From NCBI RefSeq assembly GCF_013415365.1, contig NZ_JACBYB010000015.1, forward strand, positions 1-64,000: a stretch of 64,000 nucleotides of DNA, read 5' to 3'. The notes below the pieces were generated by a model. The model saw nothing but the letters and a program-made list of their open reading frames with translations, had not been told where the DNA came from and ran no database searches. Below, piece by piece: positions 20,037-29,960 of the stretch (position 1 is its first letter; each line of letters starts with the position of its first letter). The DNA is from Gemella sp. GL1. Its GTDB lineage: Bacteria; Bacillota; Bacilli; Staphylococcales; Gemellaceae. The translations under genes and the position numbers were made by a program.

Positions 20037-23000
20037 TTGATAGATGTAAATAATTTTTCATATATGAAAATTAGTTTAGCTTCTCCGGAAAAGATCAGAT
20101 CTTGGTCATATGGAGAAGTTACTAAACCAGAAACAATAAACTATAGAACATTAAAACCTGAAAGTGATGGTTTGTTCTGTGAAAAAATTTTTGGACCAGC
20201 TAAAGACTGGGAATGTTCTTGTGGTAAATACAAGAGAGTAAAATATAAAAATATTAAATGTGATAAATGTGGTGTAGATGTAACTTTATCTAAAGTTAGA
20301 CGTGAAAGAATGGCGCACTTGGAGCTTGCTGCTCCAGTCAGCCATATCTGGTATTTTAAAGGAACACCAAGTAGAATGGGATTATTACTGGATATAACAC
20401 CTAAATATCTAGAAGAAGTAATTTATTTTGCATCGTACATAGTAATTGATCCAGGAACTACTGACTTCACTAAAAAACAAATAGTTTCTGAAAGAGAAGT
20501 TCGTGAAAGAAGAGCTCAATATGGAGCAGGTTCATTTGTTGCCAAAATGGGTGCTGAAGCAATTCGTGATCTGTTAGAAGAACTTGATATTGAAAAAGAA
20601 CTTAAAGAATTAAAGAATGAATTAAAAGAATTAAGTGAATCAAATTACAAATCAGGGCAAAAAGTTGTAAAACTTATCAAACGTATTGAAGTATTTGAGG
20701 CATTCAAAAACTCAGGAAATAAACCGGAATGGATGATAATGACAGTACTTCCAGTCATTCCACCAGAAATTCGTCCAATGGTTCAATTAGATGGTGGACG
20801 TTTTGCAACATCTGATTTAAATGATTTATATCGTCGTGTAATTAACCGTAACAACCGATTGAAAAAGCTTATCGAACTTAAAGCACCAGGTTTAATTGTC
20901 CAAAATGAAAAACGTATGTTACAAGAAGCTGTAGATGCCCTAATTGACAACGGACGTCGTGGACGTCCAGTAACAGGACCAGGTAACAGAACTTTAAAAT
21001 CATTATCTAATATGCTTAAAGGTAAACATGGACGTTTCCGTCAAAACTTACTTGGTAAACGTGTTGACTATTCAGGACGTTCGGTTATAGTTGTAGGTCC
21101 AAATCTGAAAATGTACCAATGTGGACTTCCAAGAGAAATGGCACTTGAACTATTCAAGCCATTTATTATGCGTGAACTAGTAAAACGTGAATTAGCTAAT
21201 AACATTAAGAATGCTAAAACACAAATTGAAAAAATGGAAGATCATGTATGGGGAATCTTAGAAGAAATTATAAAAGAACACCCAGTACTACTTAACCGAG
21301 CACCTACACTTCATAGATTAGGGATTCAAGCCTTTGAACCAATCTTAGTAGAAGGTAAAGCAATTAGATTACATCCACTTGTTACAACAGCATTCAACGC
21401 TGACTTTGATGGAGACCAAATGGCTGTTCACGTTCCTTTATCTAAAGAAGCTCAAGCAGAAGCTAGAATGCTTATGCTTGCTGCTCAAAACATCCTTAAC
21501 CCGAAAGATGGGAAACCGGTAGTTACCCCATCTCAGGATATGGTATTAGGTAACTATTACTTAACATTGGAAAGATCTGGAGCTATTGGAGAGGGAATGA
21601 TTTTTAAAGATGCAAATGAAGCTAATATTGCTTATCAAAATGGATACATTCACTTACATACTAGAATCGGTATTTCAGCTAAATCATTTGGTAATATTAC
21701 CTTTACTGAAGAACAAAACAGTAAATTACTTATTACAACAGTAGGAAAAGTAATTTTTAATCAAATACTACCAGAAGAGTTTCCTTACTTAAATGAGGCT
21801 ACTAAAGTAAACCTTGAAGAAGCAACTCCAGATAAGTACTTTGTTGCTTATAAAGATTTACCACAGGGTGGCTTAAAAGAGTACTTGGCAGATAAAGCGG
21901 TGGTTACTCCATTTAAGAAAAATTTCTTATCACAAATAATTGCAGAAATTTTCAATAGATTCCATATTACTGAAACATCAACAATGCTTGACCGTATGAA
22001 AGATCTAGGATTTAAGTATTCATCAAGAGCAGGTATTACTGTAGGAGTAAGTGATGTATTTGTTCTTCCAAATAAATATGAAATTTTAGCAGCTGCACAA
22101 AAGAATGTTGATGAAATTAATAATTCATTTAGACGTGGATTAGTGACAGAAGATGAAAGATATCAACATGTAATTAGCCAATGGGCTAAAGCTAAGGATA
22201 TAATTCAAGATCAATTAATGGATTCATTGCCAGAAACCAATCCAATTTTCATGATGGCTGACTCTGGAGCTCGTGGTAATGCGTCGAACTTTACACAATT
22301 AGCCGGAATGCGTGGATTGATGGCATCTCCATCAGGAAGAACTATCGAGATGCCTGTACGTTCTTCTTTTAAAGAAGGGTTGACGGTATTAGAGTATTTC
22401 ATTTCATCACACGGAGCACGTAAAGGACTTGCAGATACAGCACTTAAGACTGCAGATTCAGGTTACTTAACTCGTCGTTTAGTAGATGTGGCACAAGATG
22501 TAATTGTTCGTGAGGAAGATTGTGGAACATCTAGAGGACTTCAAGTATCTGCATTAAAAAATGGTACAGATGAAATTGAATCACTAGAAGAACGACTAGA
22601 GGGACGTTATGCCAAAGAAGATGTTATTAATCCAGAAACAGGAGAAATTATTGTTGCTAATGGTGAAATGATAACATTAGATAAAGCGAAAACTATAGAA
22701 AAATCTGGTATTGAATCAGTAGTAATAAGATCAGCATTTACATGTAACAGTCGTCATGGAGTTTGTGAGAAATGTTATGGTAAAAACTTAGCAACAGGAG
22801 ATAAGGTAGAAGTTGGGGAAGCAGTTGGAACAATTGCAGCTCAGTCTATCGGAGAACCTGGTACTCAGCTTACTATGCGTACATTCCATACAGGAGGAGT
22901 TGCCGGAGCTGATATTACGCAAGGTCTTCCTCGTATCCAAGAGTTATTTGAAGCTAGAAATCCTAAAGGGAAAGCACTTATAAGTGAAGTTAATGGAGTA

Positions 23001-23666
23001 GTGACTAAAATTGATACAACAACAACTCATGGAGAAAGACACATTCACGTAGTAAGTGATCTTTCAGAAGAAAGAGTATATCAAGACTATGGTGCAACAA
23101 GAACCCTGGTTGCTGAGGGAGATAGAGTAAGACGTGGTCAAGTCCTTACAGAGGGATCTATAGAACCAAAAGAATTACTTTCAATTGCTGGTCACCAAGC
23201 AGTTCAAACATACTTATTAACAGAGGTTCAAAAAGTATATAGAATGCAAGGGGTAGAAATCTCAGATAAGCACGTAGAAGTTATGGTTCGTCAAATGTTA
23301 CGTAAGGTAAGAATTATAAATTCTGGTGATACTGATCTATTGGCAGGTTCACTTGTTGATATTCATAAGTTCACAGATGAAAATGCTAAAATTTTAGCTA
23401 AACGAGGAAAAATGGCTACAGCAAAACCTATTATGTTAGGTATTACTAAAGCATCCCTAGAAACGGAATCCTTCTTATCTGCAGCCTCATTCCAAGAAAC
23501 AACTCGTGTTCTTACTGATGCAGCAGTCAAAGGTAAGGTTGATAGATTGATGGGACTAAAAGAAAATGTTATTATCGGTAAACTGATACCAGCAGGTACA
23601 GGTATAGAGAGATATAACGGTGTTCAAATTGACTACTTAGAACAAGAAGAAATAGAGGAAGTTTAA
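20037..23666 (+). CDS. rpoC: DNA-directed RNA polymerase subunit beta'
   Basis: Catalytic subunit, 1209 aa. The N-terminal zinc site is [20 protein letters not shown], and the active-site magnesium loop is [10 protein letters not shown] (residues about 457-466). The start is TTG 20037, 8 nt after a perfect SD AAGGAGGT; no closer in-frame ATG would keep the conserved N-terminus, and TTG is also used by Bacillus rpoC. No terminator is evident before the infC promoter 10 nt downstream. Confidence 0.97.
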   Translation: MIDVNNFSYMKISLASPEKIRSWSYGEVTKPETINYRTLKPESDGLFCEKIFGPAKDWECSCGKYKRVKYKNIKCDKCGVDVTLSKVRRERMAHLELAAPVSHIWYFKGTPSRMGLLLDITPKYLEEVIYFASYIVIDPGTTDFTKKQIVSEREVRERRAQYGAGSFVAKMGAEAIRDLLEELDIEKELKELKNELKELSESNYKSGQKVVKLIKRIEVFEAFKNSGNKPEWMIMTVLPVIPPEIRPMVQLDGGRFATSDLNDLYRRVINRNNRLKKLIELKAPGLIVQNEKRMLQEAVDALIDNGRRGRPVTGPGNRTLKSLSNMLKGKHGRFRQNLLGKRVDYSGRSVIVVGPNLKMYQCGLPREMALELFKPFIMRELVKRELANNIKNAKTQIEKMEDHVWGILEEIIKEHPVLLNRAPTLHRLGIQAFEPILVEGKAIRLHPLVTTAFNADFDGDQMAVHVPLSKEAQAEARMLMLAAQNILNPKDGKPVVTPSQDMVLGNYYLTLERSGAIGEGMIFKDANEANIAYQNGYIHLHTRIGISAKSFGNITFTEEQNSKLLITTVGKVIFNQILPEEFPYLNEATKVNLEEATPDKYFVAYKDLPQGGLKEYLADKAVVTPFKKNFLSQIIAEIFNRFHITETSTMLDRMKDLGFKYSSRAGITVGVSDVFVLPNKYEILAAAQKNVDEINNSFRRGLVTEDERYQHVISQWAKAKDIIQDQLMDSLPETNPIFMMADSGARGNASNFTQLAGMRGLMASPSGRTIEMPVRSSFKEGLTVLEYFISSHGARKGLADTALKTADSGYLTRRLVDVAQDVIVREEDCGTSRGLQVSALKNGTDEIESLEERLEGRYAKEDVINPETGEIIVANGEMITLDKAKTIEKSGIESVVIRSAFTCNSRHGVCEKCYGKNLATGDKVEVGEAVGTIAAQSIGEPGTQLTMRTFHTGGVAGADITQGLPRIQELFEARNPKGKALISEVNGVVTKIDTTTTHGERHIHVVSDLSEERVYQDYGATRTLVAEGDRVRRGQVLTEGSIEPKELLSIAGHQAVQTYLLTEVQKVYRMQGVEISDKHVEVMVRQMLRKVRIINSGDTDLLAGSLVDIHKFTDENAKILAKRGKMATAKPIMLGITKASLETESFLSAASFQETTRVLTDAAVKGKVDRLMGLKENVIIGKLIPAGTGIERYNGVQIDYLEQEEIEEV

Positions 23667-23675
23667 TAAAATAAC

Positions 23676-23704
23676 TTGACAATTTTTAAAAAATAATATA
23701 GAAT
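23676..23704 (+). promoter_or_regulatory. infC operon promoter
   Basis: -35 TTGACA (23676-23681), 17-bp spacer, -10 TAGAAT (23699-23704), immediately after the rpoC stop. Confidence 0.85.
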
Positions 23705-23710
23705 AACTAA

Positions 23711-23830
23711 TGTTGAATACAAAAGTAGAAGCAGCCGTTTCTCACCTGCGTTCGTTTAGGATGATAGGTAATGAATAAACTAGATTATTTATGGGCTGGG
23801 TGTACTATGTATACTCAGCTCTTTACTTTT
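23711..23830 (+). promoter_or_regulatory. infC-rpmI-rplT leader RNA (L20-type)
   Basis: The leader contains a terminator: a 12-bp stem with three G-U pairs (23793-23804/23810-23821) and a run TTTACTTTT. This layout, before infC-rpmI-rplT, matches the L20-controlled transcription attenuator of Bacilli, where ribosomal protein L20 binds the leader and favours termination. The L20-binding fold itself I could not verify by eye. Confidence 0.7.
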
Positions 23831-23865
23831 AGTATTTAATGAATTATAAATGGGAGGTGCTGGTC

Positions 23866-24387
23866 ATTAGTAAGGATACTGCACAAATTAATGAAGGTAT
23901 AAAAGCGAGAGAATTTCTTTTAATTAGTCAAACTGGAGAACAATTAGGTGTTAAAACTAGAACAGAAGCTATTGAGCTTGCATCAAGACAAAATCTTGAT
24001 GTTGTTATGGTTGCACCAAATGCTAAAACTCCTGTTGCTAAGATTATGGACTATGGTAAGTTCAAGTTCGAGCAACAAAAGAAAGAAAAAGAAGCACGTA
24101 AAAAACAAAAAATTGTTACAATCAAAGAAATTAGACTATCTCCAACGATAGACAAGCATGACTTTGAAACAAAATTAAAAAATGCTAAGAAATTTTTAAT
24201 GAAAGAAGACAAAGTAAAAGTAACTATTCGCTTTAAGGGGAGAGCAATTACCCACAAAGAAATTGGACAGAAAGTTTTAGAACAATTTTCTAATGAAGCT
24301 AGTGAAGTAGCTACTGTCGAACAAGCACCTAAAATGGATGGACGCAGTATGTTTTTAGTCCTAGCACCCAAAAAAATAAATAAATAA
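23866..24387 (+). CDS. infC: Translation initiation factor IF-3 (AUU start)
   Basis: IF3 checks the initiation codon and keeps ribosomal subunits apart. With the proposed start it is 173 aa, beginning (M)[15 protein letters not shown] as in relatives. The start is ATT at 23866, with SD GGGAGGTG at 23852-23859 ideally spaced. The in-frame ATG at 23839 lies upstream of that SD and has none of its own, and GTG 23857 is inside the SD. A non-standard AUU start lets IF3 repress its own translation, as known in E. coli. Confidence 0.92.
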   Translation: MSKDTAQINEGIKAREFLLISQTGEQLGVKTRTEAIELASRQNLDVVMVAPNAKTPVAKIMDYGKFKFEQQKKEKEARKKQKIVTIKEIRLSPTIDKHDFETKLKNAKKFLMKEDKVKVTIRFKGRAITHKEIGQKVLEQFSNEASEVATVEQAPKMDGRSMFLVLAPKKINK

Positions 24388-24412
24388 AGGTTTAATATAG
24401 GAGGAATCTACA

Positions 24413-24607
24413 ATGCCAAAAATGAAATCGCACCGTGGTTTAGCAAAACGTGTGAAGAAAACAGCAAGCGGAAAATTAAAAAGAAGCCGTGCTTATACAT
24501 CTCACTGGTTTTCTAGAAAAACTACTAAACAAAAACGTCACTTACGTAAAGCTGCATTAGTATCACGTGGGGACTACAAACGTATTAGAACTTTATTAGT
24601 AAAATAA
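24413..24607 (+). CDS. rpmI: 50S ribosomal protein L35
   Basis: A small basic ribosomal protein of 64 aa. It has the family's opening [20 protein letters not shown] and the conserved [22 protein letters not shown] precedes ATG 24413. Second gene of infC-rpmI-rplT. Confidence 0.97.
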   Translation: MPKMKSHRGLAKRVKKTASGKLKRSRAYTSHWFSRKTTKQKRHLRKAALVSRGDYKRIRTLLVK

Positions 24608-24663
24608 GATTTAGATATAAGATAATTTAATTTATTTTATGTATTCGTAAGGAGGAATTTGAT

Positions 24664-25023
24664 ATGCCACGTGTAAAAGGTGGAACAGTGACTCGTCGTC
24701 GCCGTAAAAAGGTTTTAAAATTAGCTAAGGGTTATTTCGGTTCGAAATCTACTCTATTCAAAGTTGCTAAGCAACAAGTAATGAAATCAGGATTATACGC
24801 ATTCCGTGATCGTCGTCAAACAAAGCGTAACTTTAGAAGATTATGGATAGTTCGTATAAACGCTGCTGCTAGATTAAATGGATTATCATATAGCCGTTTA
24901 ATGAATGGATTAAAAGTTGCGGGAATTGAAATTAACCGTAAAATGTTATCTGAATTAGCAATCCATGATTCAGCTGCATTTACTAATCTTTGTGAACAAG
25001 CTAAAACTGCTTTAAACAAATAA
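24664..25023 (+). CDS. rplT: 50S ribosomal protein L20
   Basis: Early assembly protein of the large subunit, 119 aa. The long basic N-terminal extension ([20 protein letters not shown]) binds 23S rRNA, and the C-terminal globular domain is the part that in relatives also binds the operon leader. SD AAGGAGG precedes ATG 24664. Last gene of its operon. Confidence 0.97.
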   Translation: MPRVKGGTVTRRRRKKVLKLAKGYFGSKSTLFKVAKQQVMKSGLYAFRDRRQTKRNFRRLWIVRINAAARLNGLSYSRLMNGLKVAGIEINRKMLSELAIHDSAAFTNLCEQAKTALNK

Positions 25024-25030
25024 TAATAAT

Positions 25031-25068
25031 AAAAAGCCTAGTGTGTTAACACACTAGGCTTTTTATTA
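25031..25068 (+). terminator. Terminator of infC-rpmI-rplT
   Basis: A perfect 15-bp stem (25031-25045/25050-25064) with a TTAA loop, A-tailed on the 5' side and T-tailed on the 3' side, so it could work on both strands. Confidence 0.93.
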
Positions 25069-25386
25069 GGTTAAAGTATAAAAATATAGTACTTTGAAAT
25101 CTGTAGTTCTATATCTTATTTTAATAAAAAATTAATTATAGAATCTATCTAAGGTATCCCTTAAAAATATTTAAGTCGACGGTTTTTCATTATCATAAGG
25201 AATAGACCTATTTTAATATTTATTTTTATCTAAAAAAGTTTAAATTTACAAATTAGATAAAAATACTATTTAAAAGTCAATTTAAATCATCTTTTATGCC
25301 ACAAATTATTTAATAAATTAAGAATATATGTTATAATATAACATTGTAAATAAACTTAATGTATATAAATTAGGTAGGAGTAATTA
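25069..25386. other. AT-rich gap before argS
   Basis: 318 bp without a credible reading frame. The only signal is TATAAT at 25332-25337, a likely argS -10. I looked for a T-box sequence (GGTGGNACC) and found none, so argS is not T-box controlled here. Confidence 0.6.
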
Positions 25387-27024
25387 ATGAAAAATAAAAT
25401 TGTAAGGTTACTAGAAAACTCTGTTGCAAAAATTACAGAGAAGACAATTGATATATATGTAGAAACTCCAAAAAATACAGAAAATGGAGATTTTTCTTCT
25501 AATATTGCAATGCAATTAACAAAAGTATTAAAAAAGAATCCACGTATGATTGCAGAAGAAATCATTGCTAATATGGAAGATAATGACTTTGTAAAAAAAA
25601 TAGATATAGCAGGACCAGGATTTATTAATTTTTTCGTTAACAAATCTAGTTTAGTAGAAGTTTTGGACAAAGTTTTATTAGAAAAAGATGACTTTGGTCA
25701 GAATAATTCAGGAAATAGTGAAAAAGTTTTATTAGAATATGTTTCAGCAAATCCAACAGGAGATTTACATGTAGGACATGCTCGTAATGGTGCAGTGGCA
25801 GATTCTATAGTAAGAATTATGAAAAAATCATCTTATGATGTAACTAGAGAATATTATGTAAATGATGCAGGAAATCAAATTAACAATTTAATTTTATCTG
25901 TTGATGCAAGATATAAACAAGCATTAGGACAAGATGTAGCTATGCCAGAAGACGGATACAATGGAAAAGATATCATGTTATTAGGGAAGCTTCTTGCTGA
26001 AGAGTTTGATGCAAATCTTTTAGAAAAATCTGAAAAAGATTACATGAAGTTTTTACGTGAGTATTCAGTAAATTATCAATTGAATAAATTGAAAAAAGAT
26101 TTAAGTGATTTCAGAGTAGAATTTGATAATTTCTATAGAGAAACCTGGCTTTATGAAAGTGGAAAAATTACAGATACTTTAGCTGCCTTAAAAGAAAGTG
26201 GTTATGTATTTGAAGAAAGTGAAGCAGTATGGCTTAGAACTACTAGCTTAGGGACGGGAGATGATAAAGACCGTGTTCTTATTAAGGCAGATGGTTCCTA
26301 TACTTATTTCACACCAGATATAGCTTACCACAAGGATAAATTTGATAGAGGATATGATAAATTAATTAATTTATTTGGAGCTGATCACCATGGCTATGTT
26401 CCAAGACTTAAAGCGTCAGTCAATGCCTCTGGCTATAAATCAGAAAATTTAGAAGTCTTAATTATGCAACTTGTGAGACTATTAGAAGATGGTCAAGAAA
26501 TAAAAATGAGCAAGCGTACAGGTAAGTTAATTACAATACGTGATCTGATAGAAGAAGTAGGTACCGATGCAGCACGATACTTCTTAGCAATGCGCAGTGC
26601 AGATACTCATTTAGATTTTGATTTTGCTTTAGCTAAAGAACAATCAAGTGATAATCCACTTTACTATGTACAATATGCTCACGCTCGAATTTGTTCAATT
26701 CTAAGACAAGCAGAAGATCAAGGTCTTGAATTTACAGTTTATGATAAGGAATTATTGACTGATCCTTATTCAGTAGAAATTCTTAAGAATTTAGCTTACT
26801 TCCCAGAATTAGTGGCCCAAGCAGCAAAACATAGGGAGCCACATCGAGTATGTAATTATATGCAAACACTGGCTGCTTCATTTCATAAATTCTATGGAAA
26901 TAATAAAGTAATTAGTGATAACAAAGAGCAAACACAAAGTTACTTAGCTTTAATAACAGCAGTTAAAATAACTATTAAAAATGCGTTAGAATTAGTAGGA
27001 GTATCTGCTCCAGAGAGAATGTAA
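25387..27024 (+). CDS. argS: Arginyl-tRNA synthetase
   Basis: Class I synthetase charging tRNA-Arg, 545 aa. The N-terminal Arg-specific domain includes GDFSSNIAMQL. The HIGH-like signature is ANPTGDLHVGHARNG (about 118-132) and a KMSKS-like loop is KMSKRTG (about 376-382). A DALR anticodon-binding domain ends the protein. SD TAGGAGT precedes ATG 25387. rpoE follows after 11 nt, the same pairing as in Bacillus. Confidence 0.97.
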   Translation: MKNKIVRLLENSVAKITEKTIDIYVETPKNTENGDFSSNIAMQLTKVLKKNPRMIAEEIIANMEDNDFVKKIDIAGPGFINFFVNKSSLVEVLDKVLLEKDDFGQNNSGNSEKVLLEYVSANPTGDLHVGHARNGAVADSIVRIMKKSSYDVTREYYVNDAGNQINNLILSVDARYKQALGQDVAMPEDGYNGKDIMLLGKLLAEEFDANLLEKSEKDYMKFLREYSVNYQLNKLKKDLSDFRVEFDNFYRETWLYESGKITDTLAALKESGYVFEESEAVWLRTTSLGTGDDKDRVLIKADGSYTYFTPDIAYHKDKFDRGYDKLINLFGADHHGYVPRLKASVNASGYKSENLEVLIMQLVRLLEDGQEIKMSKRTGKLITIRDLIEEVGTDAARYFLAMRSADTHLDFDFALAKEQSSDNPLYYVQYAHARICSILRQAEDQGLEFTVYDKELLTDPYSVEILKNLAYFPELVAQAAKHREPHRVCNYMQTLAASFHKFYGNNKVISDNKEQTQSYLALITAVKITIKNALELVGVSAPERM

Positions 27025-27035
27025 GGAGAAAAATA

Positions 27036-27506
27036 ATGACAGGAAGAAAAATTAACAGTAGTTCAATTACGGAACAATGTTACCAATATATGGTAGATAA
27101 TGGTATTAAAAATTTGAATATCTATGATTTTATGGATTCTATTAGACCCCAGTACAATGTATCTGACCAAGAGTTTGCATCAATTATGTCTTATTTTTAT
27201 ACAGATCTAAATGTAGATGGGAGATTTGTATGTGTTGAAGATGGAACATGGGCATTAAGAGATGATTTAACTATGGAAGATGTTAAGGCTTTTGTAGAAC
27301 CAAGTATATCAACTACTTCATTAGATGTATTTGATGATGAAAATGATCTTGAAGAAGAAGTAGCTGAAGAAATCGAAGTTACAGATGAAATTGATGAGCA
27401 TAGAGCATCTGAAGATGATGAAACAGAAATTTTTGATGGTGGATTTACTGAGAGTACAGATATAGCGTCGAAATTTTCAATTGATTCAGAGGAAGAGAGT
27501 TTCTAG
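27036..27506 (+). CDS. rpoE: RNA polymerase delta subunit
   Basis: Delta, 156 aa, is a Firmicute-specific subunit that speeds polymerase recycling and sharpens response to initiating nucleotide levels. The N-terminal winged-helix (HARE-HTH) domain spans about 1-75 (YDFMDSIRPQYNVSDQEF, DGRFVCVEDGTWALR). The second half is almost wholly acidic (EEEVAEEIEVTDEID), as the family requires. SD AGGAGA precedes ATG 27036. Confidence 0.94.
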   Translation: MTGRKINSSSITEQCYQYMVDNGIKNLNIYDFMDSIRPQYNVSDQEFASIMSYFYTDLNVDGRFVCVEDGTWALRDDLTMEDVKAFVEPSISTTSLDVFDDENDLEEEVAEEIEVTDEIDEHRASEDDETEIFDGGFTESTDIASKFSIDSEEESF

Positions 27507-27518
27507 TATTTTAAATTT

Positions 27519-27552
27519 AAAGATTGAGAATTATTCTCAATCTTTTTTTTTT
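27519..27552 (+). terminator. Terminator after rpoE
   Basis: A perfect 12-bp stem (27519-27530/27534-27545) with a TTA loop and a long T run. Confidence 0.92.
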
Positions 27553-27623
27553 CAAAAATATTGCTAAGTATATTTATATTTGATACAATTTTATTAAGAA
27601 GTAGATTAAAGGAGAAGCTAGGA

Positions 27624-28082
27624 GTGGATCACAAATTTTATATGTCACTAGCGATTGAAGAGGCCCAAAAAGCCTATAATAAAGGAGAAGTTCCCATAGG
27701 GGCAGTTTTAGTTGTTGATGGACAAATAATATCAAGGGCACATAATAATAGAGAGGAAAGTCAGCAAGCTTTAAATCATGCTGAAATTTTAGTTATAAAG
27801 GAAGCTTGTGAAAAAATGGGATTTTGGAGATTGGATAATACATACTTGTATTCAACAATAGAACCTTGCATGATGTGTAGTGGGGCAATAGTTCAAGCAA
27901 GGATAGAGAATGTTATATTTGGTGCTAGAGATCCAAAAAATGGTTGTTGTGGGTCTAAAATGAATATAGTAGCTAGTGGAATTTTTAATCATGATGCTAA
28001 TATAGTATCGGGAATTATGGAAGAAGAATGTTCAAAAATAATGAAAAAATTTTTTAAAAAACTCAGAGATAGTAAAAGATGA
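27624..28082 (+). CDS. tadA: tRNA-specific adenosine deaminase
   Basis: Makes inosine at the wobble position of tRNA-Arg(ACG), 152 aa. Zinc ligands are His52 with catalytic Glu54 (NHAEI) and Cys82/Cys85 (EPCMMC). The start is GTG 27624, giving (M)DHKFYMSLAIEEA, with SD AAAGGAGAAG nine nt upstream. The frame stays open to an ATG at 27561, but that adds a non-conserved extension next to the rpoE terminator. It overlaps rlmA by 4 nt (ATGA). Confidence 0.95.
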   Translation: MDHKFYMSLAIEEAQKAYNKGEVPIGAVLVVDGQIISRAHNNREESQQALNHAEILVIKEACEKMGFWRLDNTYLYSTIEPCMMCSGAIVQARIENVIFGARDPKNGCCGSKMNIVASGIFNHDANIVSGIMEEECSKIMKKFFKKLRDSKR

Positions 28083-28900
28083 AAATAGAAAATGTTATAA
28101 AAAAATTTAATAAAGAACTAGATTACTCTTGCCCTAAATGTAAAAATTTAGCAAAAATTAATAATATATCTTTAAAGTGTATAAATAATCATTCCTATGA
28201 CTTTTCTAAGAAAGGTTATATACATTTAATTAATAATTATAAAGATAGTAAGTATGATGAAAAATTGTTTAAAGCTAGAAATTATGTTTTTTCAAATGGA
28301 TTTTATAAGCAGCTATTAGAGGAAATAAAGAAATTTATTAATGAAAGAAAATCTGAGATTATTGTAGATTTAGGTTGCGGAGAGGGTTATTATATTAAAG
28401 AATTAAAAGAAAAATATCCAGAAACTTACTTTTATGGTTTAGACAATGCTAAATCAGCTATAGAATACGCTGTGAAATATGATAAGAAGAATCCTTATAT
28501 CTTGGCTAATCTTGCTAATATTCCTTTTTCTGATAAGACTGTAGATCTTATTTTAAATATACTAAGCCCTGCAAATTATGAAGAATTTGTTAGAATCTTG
28601 AAAGATGACGGTTTAGTTTTAAAAATTATCCCATCTAGTAATTATTTAAAAGAAATAAGAAATTTATTAGAAATTGATGATTATAGTAATCAGGAGACAA
28701 TAGATCAACTTAGCAAGTTTGCAGATATAGTTAAAAGAAATTTAGTAGGTAAAACTTATACTCTCTCTAAAGAAGATGCTGAAAACTTTTTGAAAATGAC
28801 ACCCTTATCTTTTTCTAAAGAAATAAGTGAGAAACATATAGAAAACTTAAAAGAAATTACAGTAGAATTAGAGATGCTTATTTTAAAACTCAAAAAATAG
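28079..28900 (+). CDS. rlmA: 23S rRNA (guanine-N1)-methyltransferase, RlmA family
   Basis: A 273-aa SAM-dependent methyltransferase. The N-terminal zinc finger has Cys18, Cys21, Cys34 and His38, followed by YDFSKKGYIHLI, the hallmark of RlmA (RrmA). SAM motif I is IVDLGCGEGYY (about 97-107). Gram-positive members methylate G748 of 23S rRNA, which affects macrolide and tylosin binding; Gram-negative ones methylate G745. Coupled to tadA by a 4-nt overlap. Confidence 0.88.
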   Translation: MKIENVIKKFNKELDYSCPKCKNLAKINNISLKCINNHSYDFSKKGYIHLINNYKDSKYDEKLFKARNYVFSNGFYKQLLEEIKKFINERKSEIIVDLGCGEGYYIKELKEKYPETYFYGLDNAKSAIEYAVKYDKKNPYILANLANIPFSDKTVDLILNILSPANYEEFVRILKDDGLVLKIIPSSNYLKEIRNLLEIDDYSNQETIDQLSKFADIVKRNLVGKTYTLSKEDAENFLKMTPLSFSKEISEKHIENLKEITVELEMLILKLKK

Positions 28901-28912
28901 GAGTTGATTTTT

Positions 28913-29950
28913 ATGTATATAGCTCTAGATAGTAAAGGGAATATTGTTAACGTTTTAGAGCTAAGTGTGGAAAAAGGACAGGAATATTTTTGTCCACATT
29001 GTAAAAAATCTTTACTTTATAAAAAAGGAAGAAAAATTCAATCACACTTTGCTCATAAGAAGAAATTATCATGTTCTTATAATTCATATAAAAGTGAAAG
29101 TAAGGAACACTTGTTGACTAAGAAAGATTTTTATGATCATTTTAAAAGAATATATAGTGATGTTAAACTGGAATATATTTTTAAAGCGGATGATAATTTG
29201 CAAATTGCTGATATTTATTTAGTAGATAAGAATATTGCTTTTGAGTACCAACGCTCTATAATATCAAGTTCTCAAATAAAAGAGAGAACTATTGGCTATG
29301 AAAAAGCAGGGATAAAACTTATTTGGTTAATAGACTTAAATAAGTTTGTTAAGGAATTCAAGTTTTACAATAATATAGCTTATATAAGATATGCAGCTTT
29401 TGTGGAAAATTTTTTAAATTATCACAAGGGTTGTGTATTTTTTTATGGATATGATTTAGAAAATAAACAACTTGTATTCTATCAAATATGGCCGAATAGA
29501 TTGAAAAAAAGACATGCAGTCGCAATAAAACAAGTATGTAAATTAGAAAATTTTAGACTACCACTTAATTTTAAATTTTCTAAAAAAAATTTAATTAGCA
29601 AGATAGATAGGTCTCATATTGAAAATTATTTATATGTACAACTTAAGTTTGATAAGACAGTAAAAAATAAGGTGCTTAGCTTATTTTATAATTCAAGAAT
29701 TGCTTTAAATGATATACCAGAAATAATAGGGATCCCTAGTGTGGAGGACTTACTTGTAAAAACACCTATATTTATGTGGCAGACTAAGGTTTATAAAATG
29801 TATAAGGAAAATAGGACGTATGTAGAAATATTGAAGTATATGTATACCTATATGGAATTAGTAGATTCTATTTATTTATCAGATAAAATAAAAGCAAAAA
29901 TAATTGAGAAGTTAGTTAAAAAATATTATATAGAATTAGTAAAAATTTAG
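28913..29950 (+). CDS. coiA: Competence protein CoiA family
   Basis: A 345-aa protein. The N-terminal half has CPHC (27-30) and SHFAHKK (44-50), the zinc-ribbon and HFAH signature of CoiA, followed by a nuclease-like core (IADIYLVDKNIAFEYQRS) like restriction-endonuclease folds. CoiA is needed for DNA uptake and recombination during competence in streptococci. The in-frame TTG 28904 touches the SD AGGAG; ATG 28913 is correctly spaced. It lies directly before dprA. Confidence 0.88.
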   Translation: MYIALDSKGNIVNVLELSVEKGQEYFCPHCKKSLLYKKGRKIQSHFAHKKKLSCSYNSYKSESKEHLLTKKDFYDHFKRIYSDVKLEYIFKADDNLQIADIYLVDKNIAFEYQRSIISSSQIKERTIGYEKAGIKLIWLIDLNKFVKEFKFYNNIAYIRYAAFVENFLNYHKGCVFFYGYDLENKQLVFYQIWPNRLKKRHAVAIKQVCKLENFRLPLNFKFSKKNLISKIDRSHIENYLYVQLKFDKTVKNKVLSLFYNSRIALNDIPEIIGIPSVEDLLVKTPIFMWQTKVYKMYKENRTYVEILKYMYTYMELVDSIYLSDKIKAKIIEKLVKKYYIELVKI

Positions 29951-29960
29951 GAGAATGCTT

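Noticed and set aside
25356-25670. Minus-strand frame over the argS start
   Set aside because: Overlaps conserved argS coding sequence; a chance frame.
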